Source: Anabaena subtropica FACHB-260 (GTDB lineage: Bacteria; Cyanobacteriota; Cyanobacteriia; Cyanobacteriales; Nostocaceae). Taken from it: a DNA stretch of 64,000 bases. Below the pieces are notes generated by a model. The model searched no databases. It saw nothing but the letters and a program-made list of their open reading frames with translations, and was not told where the DNA came from. Numbering within the stretch: position 1 is the first letter of the stretch; each line of letters begins with the position of its first letter. The position numbers and the translations under genes are program-made. The stretch is taken from the NCBI RefSeq assembly GCF_014697105.1, contig NZ_JACJRF010000003.1, positions 1 to 64,000 of the forward strand, read 5' to 3'. Of the stretch, positions 44,327 through 53,618 are shown piece after piece.

Positions 44327-45241
44327 ATGAACACTGCCCAAAAAAATCGTTTGTCCCCCAAGCTGGTACGGGACTTACGGGAACGGATAATTGAGTTTTT
44401 CCTGTTTCTGGCAGCACTTTCTTCAGTAGCAACTACGGCAGCCATCATTGCCATCTTGCTTTACGAGTCCATACTATTCTTCCAGAAAGTATCACTATGG
44501 GAATTTCTTACAGATACCCAATGGACACCTCTATTTGACGATAAGCATTATGGAATCTGGCCTCTAGTTTCCGGTACTTTAGTTACTACAGTAGTGGCTT
44601 TAGTAGTAGCAATACCACTAGGAACAATTATTGCCATTTACTTGAGTGAATTTGCACCTCCCCTAGTCAGAGAAGTAGTTAAACCAGCTTTAGAATTACT
44701 AGCAGGTGTTCCTACCGTAGTTTACGGTTATTTTGCACTTTTATTTGTCACACCACTGTTGCAGACATTCCTGCCAGAATTACCTGGATTCAATATGTTG
44801 AGTGCTGGGTTGGTCATTGGGATTATGATTATCCCCTACGTCAGTTCTCTCAGTGAAGATGCTATGCGTGCAGTTCCTACACATCTACGTGAAGGTTCTT
44901 ATGCGACAGGTGCGACTCGTCTACAGACAGCATTACGAGTTGTTTTTCCTGCGTCAATTTCTGGTGTGATTGCAGCCTATATCTTAGGTATTTCTCGCGC
45001 AGCTGGTGAGACAATGGTTGTAGCGATCGCAGCTGGTGGACAACCTCAATTGACATGGAATCCCATGGAACCAGCAGCAACAATGACCGCTTATATAGTA
45101 TCAGTGAGTCTTGGTGATTTGCCTCATGGCAGCCTGGAATACGAGACTATTTTTGCTGTAGGACTTTCTTTAGTGCTGATGACTTTGGTATTCAACATCA
45201 TTGGTCATTTTCTTACCAAGCGCTATCGAGAAATTTATTGA
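44327..45241 (+). CDS. pstC: Phosphate ABC transporter permease PstC
   Basis: The 304-residue membrane protein has about six transmembrane segments and the binding-protein-dependent transport (EAA) loop (DAMRAVPTHLREGSYATGATRLQT). Start at the ATG 44327, since the longer frame runs into the spacer. The conserved WPLVSGTLVTT and GVPTVVYGYFALLF blocks are typical of PstC. The next gene begins one base after the stop. Confidence 0.93.
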   Translation: MNTAQKNRLSPKLVRDLRERIIEFFLFLAALSSVATTAAIIAILLYESILFFQKVSLWEFLTDTQWTPLFDDKHYGIWPLVSGTLVTTVVALVVAIPLGTIIAIYLSEFAPPLVREVVKPALELLAGVPTVVYGYFALLFVTPLLQTFLPELPGFNMLSAGLVIGIMIIPYVSSLSEDAMRAVPTHLREGSYATGATRLQTALRVVFPASISGVIAAYILGISRAAGETMVVAIAAGGQPQLTWNPMEPAATMTAYIVSVSLGDLPHGSLEYETIFAVGLSLVLMTLVFNIIGHFLTKRYREIY

Positions 45242-45242
45242 T

Positions 45243-46166
45243 ATGACAAGTTTAAATATTCGCCAAATTCGCACAATTATCAATCGCAACAAGCAATATG
45301 AATATATTTTCAATATTATTGGCTTGTTATCAATGCTGGTTGGCATTGTCACCTTATTCGCCCTTATATTAGACTTATGCGGAGATGGTTTAGCCCGCAT
45401 TTCCTGGGACTTTTTTACTTCATTTCCCAGTCGTAGAGCAGAACAAGCAGGTATTTTTTCAGCTTGGGTGGGAACAATATTAGTCATGCTGGTAACAGCA
45501 TCAGTAGCCATTCCTCTTGGTATAGCATCGGGAATATACTTAGAAGAGTATGCCCGAAAAAACTGGCTATCTGACCTAATTGAAATTAATGTCACTAATT
45601 TAGCTGGAGTACCTTCCATTGTCTACGGACTTTTGGCATTAGGGGTGTTTGTCTATGGCTTAAATTTGGGTCAAAGTGTAATCACGGCTGGATTGACTTT
45701 GGCATTGTTGATTTTGCCAGTAGTGATTGTTTCTACTCGTGAAGCTCTGCGTGCCATTCCCGGTAGTATACGGGAAGCAGCTTACGCAATGGGTGCTTCT
45801 AAGTGGCAAATGATTTGGGATCACGTTCTACCTTATTCAACTGGCACAATTCTTACAGGGATCATTGTGGCATTGGCAAGGGCGATTGGTGAGACTGCAC
45901 CACTAATTACCATAGGTGCGCTGACATTTATTGCGTTCTTACCAGACCCCCCTATAACTGGTCAATTTCCTTACATTTCTTTTGCTTGGTTACTTGCTCC
46001 ATTTACTGTTTTACCCATCCAAATGTTCGATTGGGTTTCCCGTCCTCAGGCTAGTTTTCAGGTGAATGCAGCAGCAGCAGGTATTGTGCTGATAGCTATG
46101 TGCTTAAGTATGAATGCTGTAGCAATTTATCTCCGCTATCGTTTACGCAGAAAAATCAAATGGTAG
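45243..46166 (+). CDS. pstA: Phosphate ABC transporter permease PstA
   Basis: A 307-residue membrane protein with six predicted segments and an EAA loop ([24 protein letters not shown]). [19 protein letters not shown] and [11 protein letters not shown] are PstA-type blocks. Start at the ATG 45243, one base after pstC, and the stop overlaps the pstB start by seven bases. Tight coupling is evident. Confidence 0.93.
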   Translation: MTSLNIRQIRTIINRNKQYEYIFNIIGLLSMLVGIVTLFALILDLCGDGLARISWDFFTSFPSRRAEQAGIFSAWVGTILVMLVTASVAIPLGIASGIYLEEYARKNWLSDLIEINVTNLAGVPSIVYGLLALGVFVYGLNLGQSVITAGLTLALLILPVVIVSTREALRAIPGSIREAAYAMGASKWQMIWDHVLPYSTGTILTGIIVALARAIGETAPLITIGALTFIAFLPDPPITGQFPYISFAWLLAPFTVLPIQMFDWVSRPQASFQVNAAAAGIVLIAMCLSMNAVAIYLRYRLRRKIKW

Positions 46167-46954
46167 AAACAACATCCCTTACCTTAGAAAGACCAATCAA
46201 AGCTGCGGTCAATTACCTAAATTTTTACTATGGTGGCAAAGTTCATGCCCTCAAAGACATTAATATGCCAGTTGGTGATAAGCAGGTAACAGCACTGATT
46301 GGCCCTTCTGGATGCGGTAAAACCACCCTTTTACGCTGTTTTAACCGGATGCACGACCTCTATTCGGGGAATCGCTACCGAGGGGAAATATCTTTAGAGC
46401 CTGACGGGATTAATTTATTGAGTAACAAAGTTGACCCCATTGAAGTCAGAATGCGGATTAGTATGGTGTTTCAAAGACCTAATCCCTTTCCTAAATCAAT
46501 TTATGAAAATGTTGCCTATGGTTTGCGGGTAAGAGGTGAATCTAGAAGGGCAGTTCTTGATGAGAAGATAGAGAAAGCCCTACGTGGTGCAGCTTTGTGG
46601 GATGAAGTCAAAGATCGTTTACAAGATTTAGCCTTCAATCTTTCTGGTGGTCAGCAACAAAGGTTGTGTATTGCTCGTGCTTTGGCAACCGAGCCGGAAA
46701 TAGTACTGTTTGATGAACCAACATCTGCTTTAGACCCAATTGCTACTTCTAGTATTGAAGAGTTAATTGCCCAGTTGAAAGAAACAGTCACAATTCTTAT
46801 TGTGACTCATAGTATGCAGCAGGCAGCGCGTGTATCTGACTATACAGCGTTTATGTACTTAGGGGAATTAATAGAGTTTGATAAAACTGAAACAATTTTT
46901 AGCAATCCATCACATCAAAAAACAGCCGATTATGTCAACGGTCGTTTTGGTTGA
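46160..46954 (+). CDS. pstB: Phosphate ABC transporter ATPase PstB
   Basis: A 264-residue ATPase. Walker A is GPSGCGKTT, the Q-loop follows in [21 protein letters not shown], the signature is [19 protein letters not shown], and Walker B is [12 protein letters not shown]. The ATG at 46160 lies inside the last codons of pstA, and a longer frame is not needed. It differs clearly from the lone copy at 40865, so the two are not a recent duplicate pair. Confidence 0.94.
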   Translation: MVETTSLTLERPIKAAVNYLNFYYGGKVHALKDINMPVGDKQVTALIGPSGCGKTTLLRCFNRMHDLYSGNRYRGEISLEPDGINLLSNKVDPIEVRMRISMVFQRPNPFPKSIYENVAYGLRVRGESRRAVLDEKIEKALRGAALWDEVKDRLQDLAFNLSGGQQQRLCIARALATEPEIVLFDEPTSALDPIATSSIEELIAQLKETVTILIVTHSMQQAARVSDYTAFMYLGELIEFDKTETIFSNPSHQKTADYVNGRFG

Positions 46955-47026
46955 GGGAAATCCTGGGATTACTTGTAAACATTATGTGTGTGCCTAAATT
47001 AACAGCTAACAATTTTTGAAATAAAA

Positions 47027-47051
47027 GTAGGGTGGGCATTGCACACCCTAC
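47027..47051. terminator. Inverted repeat likely ending the pst operon
   Basis: GTAGGGTG pairs with CACCCTAC over a nine-base loop, 70 bases after the pstB stop. It shares its stem sequence with the longer repeat at 47165. Confidence 0.5.
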
Positions 47052-47164
47052 ACATATTTAGATTTTTTCAAAAATCTAATAGGATTCCTATATGTAATTG
47101 AGGTAATTAGCTATACTTAACATTAGGGAACACCAAAAAATAAATTATTCCAAATTGGCGGTTA

Positions 47165-47229
47165 GTAGGGTGCGTCAGTATGAATATTTTCTTGGTACAG
47201 CTAGGTTTTTAGACACTGACGCACCCTAC
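47165..47229. repeat. Inverted repeat with 15-base perfect arms
   Basis: GTAGGGTGCGTCAGT (47165-47179) is the exact inverse of ACTGACGCACCCTAC (47215-47229), enclosing 35 bases. GTAGGGTGCG repeats of this kind are widespread in cyanobacteria and often behave as small non-autonomous elements. Confidence 0.75.
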
Positions 47230-47303
47230 ATTTTGGGTATTTTTTTATCTGGAAGTCCCTTGTTCCCATACATAGTTAACCGGGTCTGAATGTTTATTAG
47301 ATA

Positions 47304-47345
47304 AACCTTAGCAAGGGGTGTATTATAAAACCACTTGCTAGGGTT
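47304..47345. repeat. Inverted repeat with 12-base arms
   Basis: AACCTTAGCAAG pairs with CTTGCTAGGGTT with one G-T pair; the stem extends inward by three more pairs after a mismatch. Confidence 0.6.
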
Positions 47346-47580
47346 AGACGGTATATTCTCGCCATGTTTGATCGGGGTAGTGCTTATTTATGAGAAATAA
47401 TGCCTATCCGTCATCAAGATATCTGAATTTCTTCTGATTAAGGGTTAAGAAAATTCAGTTATACGGTTAATTTAAAGTTAAAAATTCAGAAGTCATTAGT
47501 CGTTAGTTTTCTCTCATATCTCCCCGTCTTCGGTTTCGCATAGAGTTTTGTAGAAAAATAAGTTACATTTCTCACAGTAT

Positions 47581-47724
47581 CTAGTACAGCGCTGCGTAAA
47601 TAAGCGTTAAGTTGGCTGTAAGTTCAGCCCTGGAGGCTGGTTTACCTCCATAGGGACTGGCGTACCCAGAAGATGGAGTTTCCGTGAATAGGGAATTCTT
47701 TTGGCTTCTGCTTCGCGCTACTAG
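47581..47724. ncRNA. Candidate structured RNA upstream of ubiD-family gene
   Basis: CTAGTA (47581-47586) and GCGC (47589-47592) close a domain by pairing with GCGC (47715-47718) and TACTAG (47719-47724). Inside are consecutive hairpins GGCTG/CAGCC (47614-47629) and TGGAGG/CCTCCA (47631-47650), and weaker GGG/CCC and GGA/TCC loops. The domain ends about 70 bases before the start codon at 47796, so it could be a leader or an independent small RNA. No known riboswitch core was recognised. Confidence 0.35.
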
Positions 47725-47795
47725 TCTCCAGTAGAGCAGTCAATAGCTAATAATATAAGAAGGCGCTTCACACTTCTTAAATATTTAGCTTGACT

Positions 47796-49304
47796 ATGGC
47801 CAGAGATTTACGGGAATTTATCAAAATTTTAGAAGCAAAAGGACAATTACGGCGAATTTCTGCCTTAGTTGACCCAAATTTAGAAATTGCGGAGATTTCT
47901 AACCGGATGCTGCAAAAAGGCGGGCCGGGTTTGTTATTTGAAAACGTTAAAGGCGCATCTTTCCCTGTAGCGGTAAATCTGATGGGAACCGTGGAAAGAA
48001 TATGCTGGGCGATGAATATGCAGCATCCCCAAGAGTTAGAAACACTGGGTAAAAAGCTGAGTATGTTGCAACAACCAAAACCGCCAAAGAAAATTTCTCA
48101 GGCAATAGATTTTGGTAAAGTGCTGTTTGATGTCATTAAGGCAAAACCTGGCCGGGACTTTTTTCCAGCTTGTCAGCAAGTGGTAATTCAAGGTGATGAT
48201 TTAGATTTAAACAAGTTACCGTTAATACGTCCTTACCCTGGTGATGCTGGCAAGATTATCACATTGGGACTAGTAATTACAAGGGATTGTGAGACAGGTA
48301 CGCCAAACGTGGGGGTGTATCGTTTGCAACTACAATCTCAGAATACAATGACAGTACATTGGTTATCAGTGCGGGGTGGGGCAAGACATTTACGCAAAGC
48401 TGCCGAAAATGGGAAAAAATTAGAAGTAGCGATCGCTCTTGGTGTAGATCCTTTAATTATCATGGCAGCCGCTACACCCATTCCTGTAGATTTATCTGAA
48501 TGGCTATTTGCTGGATTGTACGGCGGTTCTGGTGTGCAGTTAGCCAAGTGTAAAACCGTAGATTTAGAAGTACCCGCAGATTCCGAGTTTGTCTTAGAAG
48601 GGACGATTACCCCAGGGGAGGTTTTACCAGATGGCCCCTTTGGCGACCACATGGGCTATTACGGCGGCGTGGAAGACTCACCCTTAATTCGCTTCCAGTG
48701 CATGACCCACCGCAAAGACCCGATCTATTTGACCACATTTAGCGGTCGTCCACCTAAAGAAGAAGCGATGATGGCGATCGCGCTTAATCGTATTTATACC
48801 CCAATTCTGCGGCAACAAGTCTCAGAAATTGTTGATTTCTTCTTACCAATGGAAGCATTAAGTTACAAAGCCGCCATTATTTCCATTGATAAAGCATACC
48901 CCGGACAAGCAAGACGAGCAGCTTTAGCCTTTTGGAGTGCATTACCCCAATTTACCTACACCAAATTTGTCATTGTCGTCGATAAAGACATCAACATTCG
49001 TGACCCCCGTCAAGTAGTATGGGCAATTAGTTCTAAAGTTGACCCCACAAGGGATGTATTCATTCTGCCAAATACACCATTTGATACTCTAGATTTTGCC
49101 AGTGAAAAAATCGGCTTGGGTGGACGGATGGGAATCGATGCAACTACCAAAATTCCTCCAGAAACAGACCATGAATGGGGTGCGCCTTTAGAGTCTGATG
49201 CAGATGTGGCGGCGATGGTAGAAAGACGATGGGCAGAGTATGGATTAGCCGAATTGCAATTAGGAGAAGTTGACCCCAATTTGTTTGGTTACGATATGAG
49301 ATAG
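47796..49304 (+). CDS. ubiD: UbiD-family decarboxylase
   Basis: The 502-residue protein belongs to the UbiD family of prenylated-FMN-dependent reversible decarboxylases. Visible blocks are ARDLREFIKILEAKGQLRRI at the start, GDAGKIITLGLVITRD, MTVHWLSVRGGARHLRKA, and PDGPFGDHMGYYGGVED in the active-site region. It then shows TTFSGRPPKEEAMMAIALNRI, and ends with RDVFILPNTPFDTLDFAS. Members act on 4-hydroxybenzoate-type acids in quinone synthesis, and cyanobacterial members serve plastoquinone or related pathways. The exact substrate is not deducible. The ATG at 47796 is preferred over an in-frame TTG six bases earlier. It needs prenyl-FMN made by UbiX, not present here. Confidence 0.9.
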   Translation: MARDLREFIKILEAKGQLRRISALVDPNLEIAEISNRMLQKGGPGLLFENVKGASFPVAVNLMGTVERICWAMNMQHPQELETLGKKLSMLQQPKPPKKISQAIDFGKVLFDVIKAKPGRDFFPACQQVVIQGDDLDLNKLPLIRPYPGDAGKIITLGLVITRDCETGTPNVGVYRLQLQSQNTMTVHWLSVRGGARHLRKAAENGKKLEVAIALGVDPLIIMAAATPIPVDLSEWLFAGLYGGSGVQLAKCKTVDLEVPADSEFVLEGTITPGEVLPDGPFGDHMGYYGGVEDSPLIRFQCMTHRKDPIYLTTFSGRPPKEEAMMAIALNRIYTPILRQQVSEIVDFFLPMEALSYKAAIISIDKAYPGQARRAALAFWSALPQFTYTKFVIVVDKDINIRDPRQVVWAISSKVDPTRDVFILPNTPFDTLDFASEKIGLGGRMGIDATTKIPPETDHEWGAPLESDADVAAMVERRWAEYGLAELQLGEVDPNLFGYDMR

Positions 49305-49309
49305 TAACC

Positions 49310-49336
49310 CTCCCCTCCTCATTGCGTGGAGGGGAG
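49310..49336 (+). terminator. Hairpin after the ubiD-family gene
   Basis: CTCCCCTCC pairs perfectly with GGAGGGGAG over a nine-base loop, five bases past the stop. No long T run follows. Confidence 0.6.
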
Positions 49337-49363
49337 TAATACATAATTCTTTCGAGGTATTTT

Positions 49364-50149
49364 ATGCCTTCACCATTTCCGGGAATGAATCCTTATTTAG
49401 AACACCCTAGTGTATGGCCAGGAGTACATCATTTATTAATTAGTGAAATCGCTAGATTTCTATCTCCCCAACTACGCCCCAATTATCGGGTTGCTGTTGA
49501 AGTACGTATGTATGAATCGAGTGGGGAAAATGCACTACTTGTAGGTATTCCTGATGTAATAGTACAAAGTTCTCAGAATACAGCAAATAGAGGAATCACA
49601 AATGTTGCAGTTGCAACTCCGGTGACCCAACCTTTAAGAGTGACAATTCCCACACCTGAAATTATCAAAGAAGCTTATTTAGAAATACGAGAAGCAGGTA
49701 CAGATGTAGTAGTAACAACTATTGAGATTCTTTCGCCAACTAATAAACGTAATGGTAAAGGAAGACAGTTATATGAAGAGAAGCGCCAGCAAATATTAGG
49801 AAGCAAAACCCATTTAGTTGAGATTGATTTATTGCGTGTCGGTGAACCGATGGCGTTTTTTGATCATAATATTGAGAGCCAATATCGTATTTTAGTTTGT
49901 CGAGGCGATCGCCGTCCTTATGCTGATTTATATGCCTTCAATTTACCTGATGTAATTCCAGTTTTTCCCCTACCGTTGCGTGCAGGTGACAACGAACCAA
50001 TTATAGATTTGCAGTCATTAATAAACAGTGTATATGACATATCCGGCTACGATTTAGTTTTAGACTATGGCAAAGAACCAATACTTCCATTATCAACAGA
50101 AGATGCAGGGTGGGCGGATAGCTTATTAAAGCACAAGGGATTGAGGTAG
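49364..50149 (+). CDS. DUF4058 family protein
   Basis: The 261-residue protein starts with MPSPFPGMNPYLEHPSVWPGVHH, the hallmark opening of DUF4058. The family is common in cyanobacteria and Planctomycetes. The middle (TTIEILSPTNKRNGKGRQLY, EEKRQQILGSKTHLVEIDLL) looks like a restriction-endonuclease-like core with Glu and Lys residues, similar to Uma2-type folds. A nuclease role is inference. The function is unknown. Confidence 0.88.
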   Translation: MPSPFPGMNPYLEHPSVWPGVHHLLISEIARFLSPQLRPNYRVAVEVRMYESSGENALLVGIPDVIVQSSQNTANRGITNVAVATPVTQPLRVTIPTPEIIKEAYLEIREAGTDVVVTTIEILSPTNKRNGKGRQLYEEKRQQILGSKTHLVEIDLLRVGEPMAFFDHNIESQYRILVCRGDRRPYADLYAFNLPDVIPVFPLPLRAGDNEPIIDLQSLINSVYDISGYDLVLDYGKEPILPLSTEDAGWADSLLKHKGLR

Positions 50150-50161
50150 TAGTAATATTTT

Positions 50162-51115
50162 TTAAGACTCGTCTTTTGTATATTCACTATAATTTCTATC
50201 TGTCTTTTCCAAACAGAAATCAGCCGCCATTAAATCAATACCATCAATAATTTTACTAGATTCAGTAATTCCCAAAGCTGTAAAACATTTGTCTCGATAA
50301 TGGGGATTTTTCTGAAAAAAAGATATTGCTTTTTTTAAAGGTTCAATCACAGGATAAGCGGTTTCTGCTTTGGCGATCGATTCTTTGGGAATGGGAGAAT
50401 TGAGTCTTTGAACAGCCAAATCAATTAAATCTCTCGACTCTATCGAGGAATCATTCCATCTATCAGAATTAGCTAAAAGTTTTTCAGCAAAAGTATCAAT
50501 ATTATTTAAACATGGAACTGGCGACCAATGGGGATAAACTGGTTCTCCTAATTCTATACGCCCTTCCCTAATAATTTCAAATTTAATGAGAGTTCCATCA
50601 ACTATAGTTGCAAATCTGACACCATACTGGTCAGTTTTGATTTCTCCAGGGAATTTGAGCTGATTCTGAGTATTAAAAAGAGCGTTGTATTGATTTTCTG
50701 CTATTTGTTGTCGTAGTAACCGATAGCCAGCACCATTAGAGCAAAGAAAATCTACATCTTTGCTTAGTCTATATTCACCATAATTTAAGCTAACTAGGGT
50801 TCCGCCACCAAAATATACCCCACATTCCCATAAAAAATCAGCTTTTAGTTGATTGAGAATATTTAAGATTTTTTGATGAATTTCCCTCTCAAACATTCGA
50901 TACCCTAACCATGAATCATAATGTTGAGCTAACTGTTGCACAAATAAAGCTTCTGTTTGACTCAAATCACCCAAAACTCCCCGATAACGCCAGCCTCGCT
51001 CATATATACTCAGCATTTCTGCAAGAGTAAGACTTGCTATATCCTTTCGTTGCCAGCATAATTTTTCTAACAAGGGCAACTTTTCTGGGATGTTAATTTG
51101 AGGTTTAATTAGCAT
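50162..51115 (-). CDS. AbiEii/AbiGii-type nucleotidyltransferase
   Basis: The 317-residue protein contains the nucleotidyltransferase signature YFGGGTLVSLNYGEYRLSKD, followed by VDF, with a GGG and DxD-like metal motif. Downstream is FEIIREGRIELGEP and a helical end (IDTFAEKLLANSDRWND, ESRDLIDLAVQ) as in AbiEii-family toxins. In type IV toxin-antitoxin systems such enzymes transfer nucleotides to tRNA. The partner antitoxin AbiEi, a winged-helix protein, is not next to it. It starts 30 bases after the site-2 protease stop on the same strand. It could be a solitary enzyme or have a diverged partner. Confidence 0.75.
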   Translation of the reverse strand: MLIKPQINIPEKLPLLEKLCWQRKDIASLTLAEMLSIYERGWRYRGVLGDLSQTEALFVQQLAQHYDSWLGYRMFEREIHQKILNILNQLKADFLWECGVYFGGGTLVSLNYGEYRLSKDVDFLCSNGAGYRLLRQQIAENQYNALFNTQNQLKFPGEIKTDQYGVRFATIVDGTLIKFEIIREGRIELGEPVYPHWSPVPCLNNIDTFAEKLLANSDRWNDSSIESRDLIDLAVQRLNSPIPKESIAKAETAYPVIEPLKKAISFFQKNPHYRDKCFTALGITESSKIIDGIDLMAADFCLEKTDRNYSEYTKDES

Positions 51116-51145
51116 ACAGCAGTTTAGCCTTAGCCCTGATATTAA

Positions 51146-52681
51146 CTAAAGTTGTAACAAATTAGCGATCGCCTGGGGCATAGGCAATACAATTATCACC
51201 AACAAAGCCATAGCTAACAACCCTAAAATGTCACGTTTTGTATCTAGTTCCGTCACATCATTCAAAGCAGGTTCATCGACTAAGGGAATAAACAACAAGA
51301 TAATTGCCCAGACAAAAAATTCAGGTTGAATTAACGACAGTAACAACAACAAAAGACGAGCAATTTGACCAATAAACATAGCGGTTCTTTGTCCAAACAT
51401 TGCATGGACAATGTGACCACCATCTAATTGACCCACCGGCATAAGATTTAATGCTGTGACAATTAATCCTAAGAAACCGGCCACCGCTACCGGATGCAAA
51501 TTAATCGCTGATTTGGCTGTCAATGCACTTCCTAAAGCCAATTTAGCCAGTACTGCTAGAAGAATCGAGTATTTAGGATTGAGGGCTTCAGGATTCAACA
51601 GACTGGTTTTTTCAGTCAAGGGAACCACATCTGAATGAACCAAACCCCAGATAATTAACGGTAATGTAGCGATAAATCCAGCCAGAGGCCCAGCAATACC
51701 CACATCAAATAAAGCCTTGCGGTTGGGAATTGGACTCCGCATTTGAATAAATGCACCAAAAGTTCCCAAGAAAAAAGGTATGGGAATAAAATAGGGCAGA
51801 GTTGAGCGAATTTTGTAGAATCTAGCTGTTAAATAATGCCCCATTTCGTGGATACCCAAGATAGTCATCAAGGCTAAAGCATAGGGTAATCCCTGTAACA
51901 GTATTTTCGGATCGGCTTGTAGCCCTGTAGGGTCAATACCGGCGATTCTTACCCCTACTAAGGTAGTGGTTAGTAAGGTAGCTACCAATAGTAATAAAGC
52001 CAATCCTGGGCGGGTTAAGCGTTCTGATTGCCTAGTATTAGCTTTAGCCGCTTGCGTATTAGGAACTAGGACAAAGAACGGTTTACCATTGAAACCTTCT
52101 TGAAAAATCAGCAAGAAGCGATCGCCAAACTGTGCTTCGATATTGGCTCTAATCTGCTGGTAAGCTTGAGTTGGTGTAGTTCGCAACTGTCCCCGGCAAA
52201 TCACCGCCTGGGGTCTATACTCAATGTTTTGGACGTAGTAAATAGACCAGGGAAAGCAGTTTCGCAGTTGGGTTTCTTCCGTTGGTTCAATGGGACGTAC
52301 AGGCACTGGTTCTGCGGTAGGATGGATAGCCGATTGTGATTCTGGGGTTTGGGGTGCAGTTTGTGTATCCCTCGGCGTTTGCCGTCCCCACTGAAACAAC
52401 AGCCAGTATAACAAAAGGCAGATCATTGACGGCCACAAGATCAGTGATGGCGGCGGCGGTTGTTTGACCCCATAAACAAGCGACCATCCCGTTAAAACCA
52501 GTGCAGGTGTCATCAACACCAGCCATAACAGCCAGATTGGCGTTCTGGTGATGTTAGCAACACTGCGCTGCACCATCAGATAAGTAGCTATTCCCAATAG
52601 GAGGAGAAACCAAAGTGTCATGTCTTCTACAGTATTTTGGAAAAAATGCCCTGCTAGTAGTGTTAGCACCACAGCCATCAC
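51146..52681 (-). CDS. Site-2 protease (M50 family) membrane metallopeptidase
   Basis: The 511-residue membrane protein has the zinc motif H278-E279-M-G-H282 and the partner motif NLMPVGQLDGGH, the hallmarks of site-2 proteases that cut regulatory proteins within the membrane. It has about eight or nine predicted membrane segments. Between the first three and the catalytic core lies a soluble segment (about 110-220; SAIHPTAEPVPVRPIEPTE). The layout resembles cyanobacterial and plant EGY1-like S2P proteins. It could activate anti-sigma or stress signals, but no substrate is adjacent. Confidence 0.9.
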   Translation of the reverse strand: MMAVVLTLLAGHFFQNTVEDMTLWFLLLLGIATYLMVQRSVANITRTPIWLLWLVLMTPALVLTGWSLVYGVKQPPPPSLILWPSMICLLLYWLLFQWGRQTPRDTQTAPQTPESQSAIHPTAEPVPVRPIEPTEETQLRNCFPWSIYYVQNIEYRPQAVICRGQLRTTPTQAYQQIRANIEAQFGDRFLLIFQEGFNGKPFFVLVPNTQAAKANTRQSERLTRPGLALLLLVATLLTTTLVGVRIAGIDPTGLQADPKILLQGLPYALALMTILGIHEMGHYLTARFYKIRSTLPYFIPIPFFLGTFGAFIQMRSPIPNRKALFDVGIAGPLAGFIATLPLIIWGLVHSDVVPLTEKTSLLNPEALNPKYSILLAVLAKLALGSALTAKSAINLHPVAVAGFLGLIVTALNLMPVGQLDGGHIVHAMFGQRTAMFIGQIARLLLLLLSLIQPEFFVWAIILLFIPLVDEPALNDVTELDTKRDILGLLAMALLVIIVLPMPQAIANLLQL

Positions 52682-52734
52682 TACAAAGCAGACCTGTAAC
52701 CCTAGATTTTTAGATAACGGTTAACAAGGCTAAT

Positions 52735-52750
52735 TAATTCTTAAGAATTA
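52735..52750. promoter_or_regulatory. Perfect palindrome in a divergent promoter region
   Basis: TAATTCTTAAGAATTA is a perfect 16-base dyad in the 130-base gap between two divergent genes (site-2 protease and metallo-beta-lactamase-fold protein). It could be an operator, or just AT-rich sequence. Confidence 0.35.
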
Positions 52751-52811
52751 CTTCTTAATTAATTCAACTCTGTAACTATATTTTCACAACTCCTCAGGTT
52801 TGGTTTTTCTT

Positions 52812-53498
52812 ATGTGTCCCTTACCTCAACAGCCTAGTCAGACAACTAAGTCACCACGGGATGTCTTTGACAATATTTTTGCCTTTCCACCAAATCGGGA
52901 CACATTAGGGGGAACCTGTTATTTCATTGTAGGAAATGAAGGGAATATCCTCATTGATTGTCCAGCTTTAGACCAAACAAATCTAGACTTTTTGCGATCG
53001 CATGGTGGTGTAAAGTGGTTATTCCTCACCCATCGCGGTGCTATTGGCAAAACAGCAGAACTTCAACAAAATTTAAGCTGTAACATTCTCATTCAAGAAC
53101 AAGAAGCCTATTTGCTACCAGGCTTAACTGTCACTACCTTCACTCAAGAATTCACCATCACACCCACAGTCAAAGTTATCTGGACACCCGGACATTCCCC
53201 TGGTTCCTCTTGCCTCTACTATAGCGACTTGGGCGGTGTACTATTTTCCGGTCGTCATTTACTCCCCAACCAAAAAGGCGAACCAGTCCCATTGAGAACA
53301 GCCAAAACTTTTCACTGGCCCCGACAAATCAACAGCTTACAAAAAATCTTAGAAACTTTGACTCCAGAAACCCTAAACTACATCTGTCCTGGTGCTAACA
53401 CAGGCTTCCTCAGAGGTAAACGCTTCATAGACCAAGCCCACCAGCGCCTCGCCTCCTTGGACTTACCAGCATTGCTAAAGACACAACCGATTTTGTAG
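52812..53498 (+). CDS. Metallo-beta-lactamase-fold protein with altered metal motif
   Basis: The 228-residue protein has the MBL fold: a GGTCYFIVGNEGNILIDCPA strand pair with the first conserved aspartate, WTPGHSPGSSCLYY, VLFSGRHLLPNQ and PGANTGFLRGKRF at the end. The zinc motif HxHxDH is replaced by THRGAIGKTAEL, so only the first histidine is present and a normal dinuclear site cannot form. It may bind one metal or be a non-catalytic member. Start set to the ATG at 52812. It is divergent from the site-2 protease gene. Confidence 0.8.
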   Translation: MCPLPQQPSQTTKSPRDVFDNIFAFPPNRDTLGGTCYFIVGNEGNILIDCPALDQTNLDFLRSHGGVKWLFLTHRGAIGKTAELQQNLSCNILIQEQEAYLLPGLTVTTFTQEFTITPTVKVIWTPGHSPGSSCLYYSDLGGVLFSGRHLLPNQKGEPVPLRTAKTFHWPRQINSLQKILETLTPETLNYICPGANTGFLRGKRFIDQAHQRLASLDLPALLKTQPIL

Positions 53499-53559
53499 AG
53501 AGGCTAAATAAGTGAGCGAAAAAAATAAATTGTTTGTAGAGTATGTTATGCCGTAGGTT

Positions 53560-53592
53560 AACGCACCTTGGATTAATTATTGATGGTGCGTT
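53560..53592. terminator. Inverted repeat between convergent genes
   Basis: AACGCACC pairs exactly with GGTGCGTT over 17 bases. It lies between the MBL-fold gene and ctpA and resembles a repeat common in cyanobacteria (GGTGCGTTGCGCTGC). Confidence 0.5.
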
Positions 53593-53618
53593 GCGCTGCA
53601 CGACAACACACCCTAAAT

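Larger units (their letters stand above)
46955..47795. other. Repeat-rich spacer after the pst operon
   Basis: About 840 bases without a gene. It holds three separate inverted repeats (47027-47051, 47165-47229, 47304-47345), a short A/T hairpin (47058-47080) and a possible structured RNA (47581-47724). Confidence 0.6.

Noticed and set aside
47581-47724. tRNA, RNase P, tmRNA or known riboswitch identity for the folded region
   Set aside because: No T-loop, acceptor or riboswitch core sequence was seen; only generic hairpins support it.
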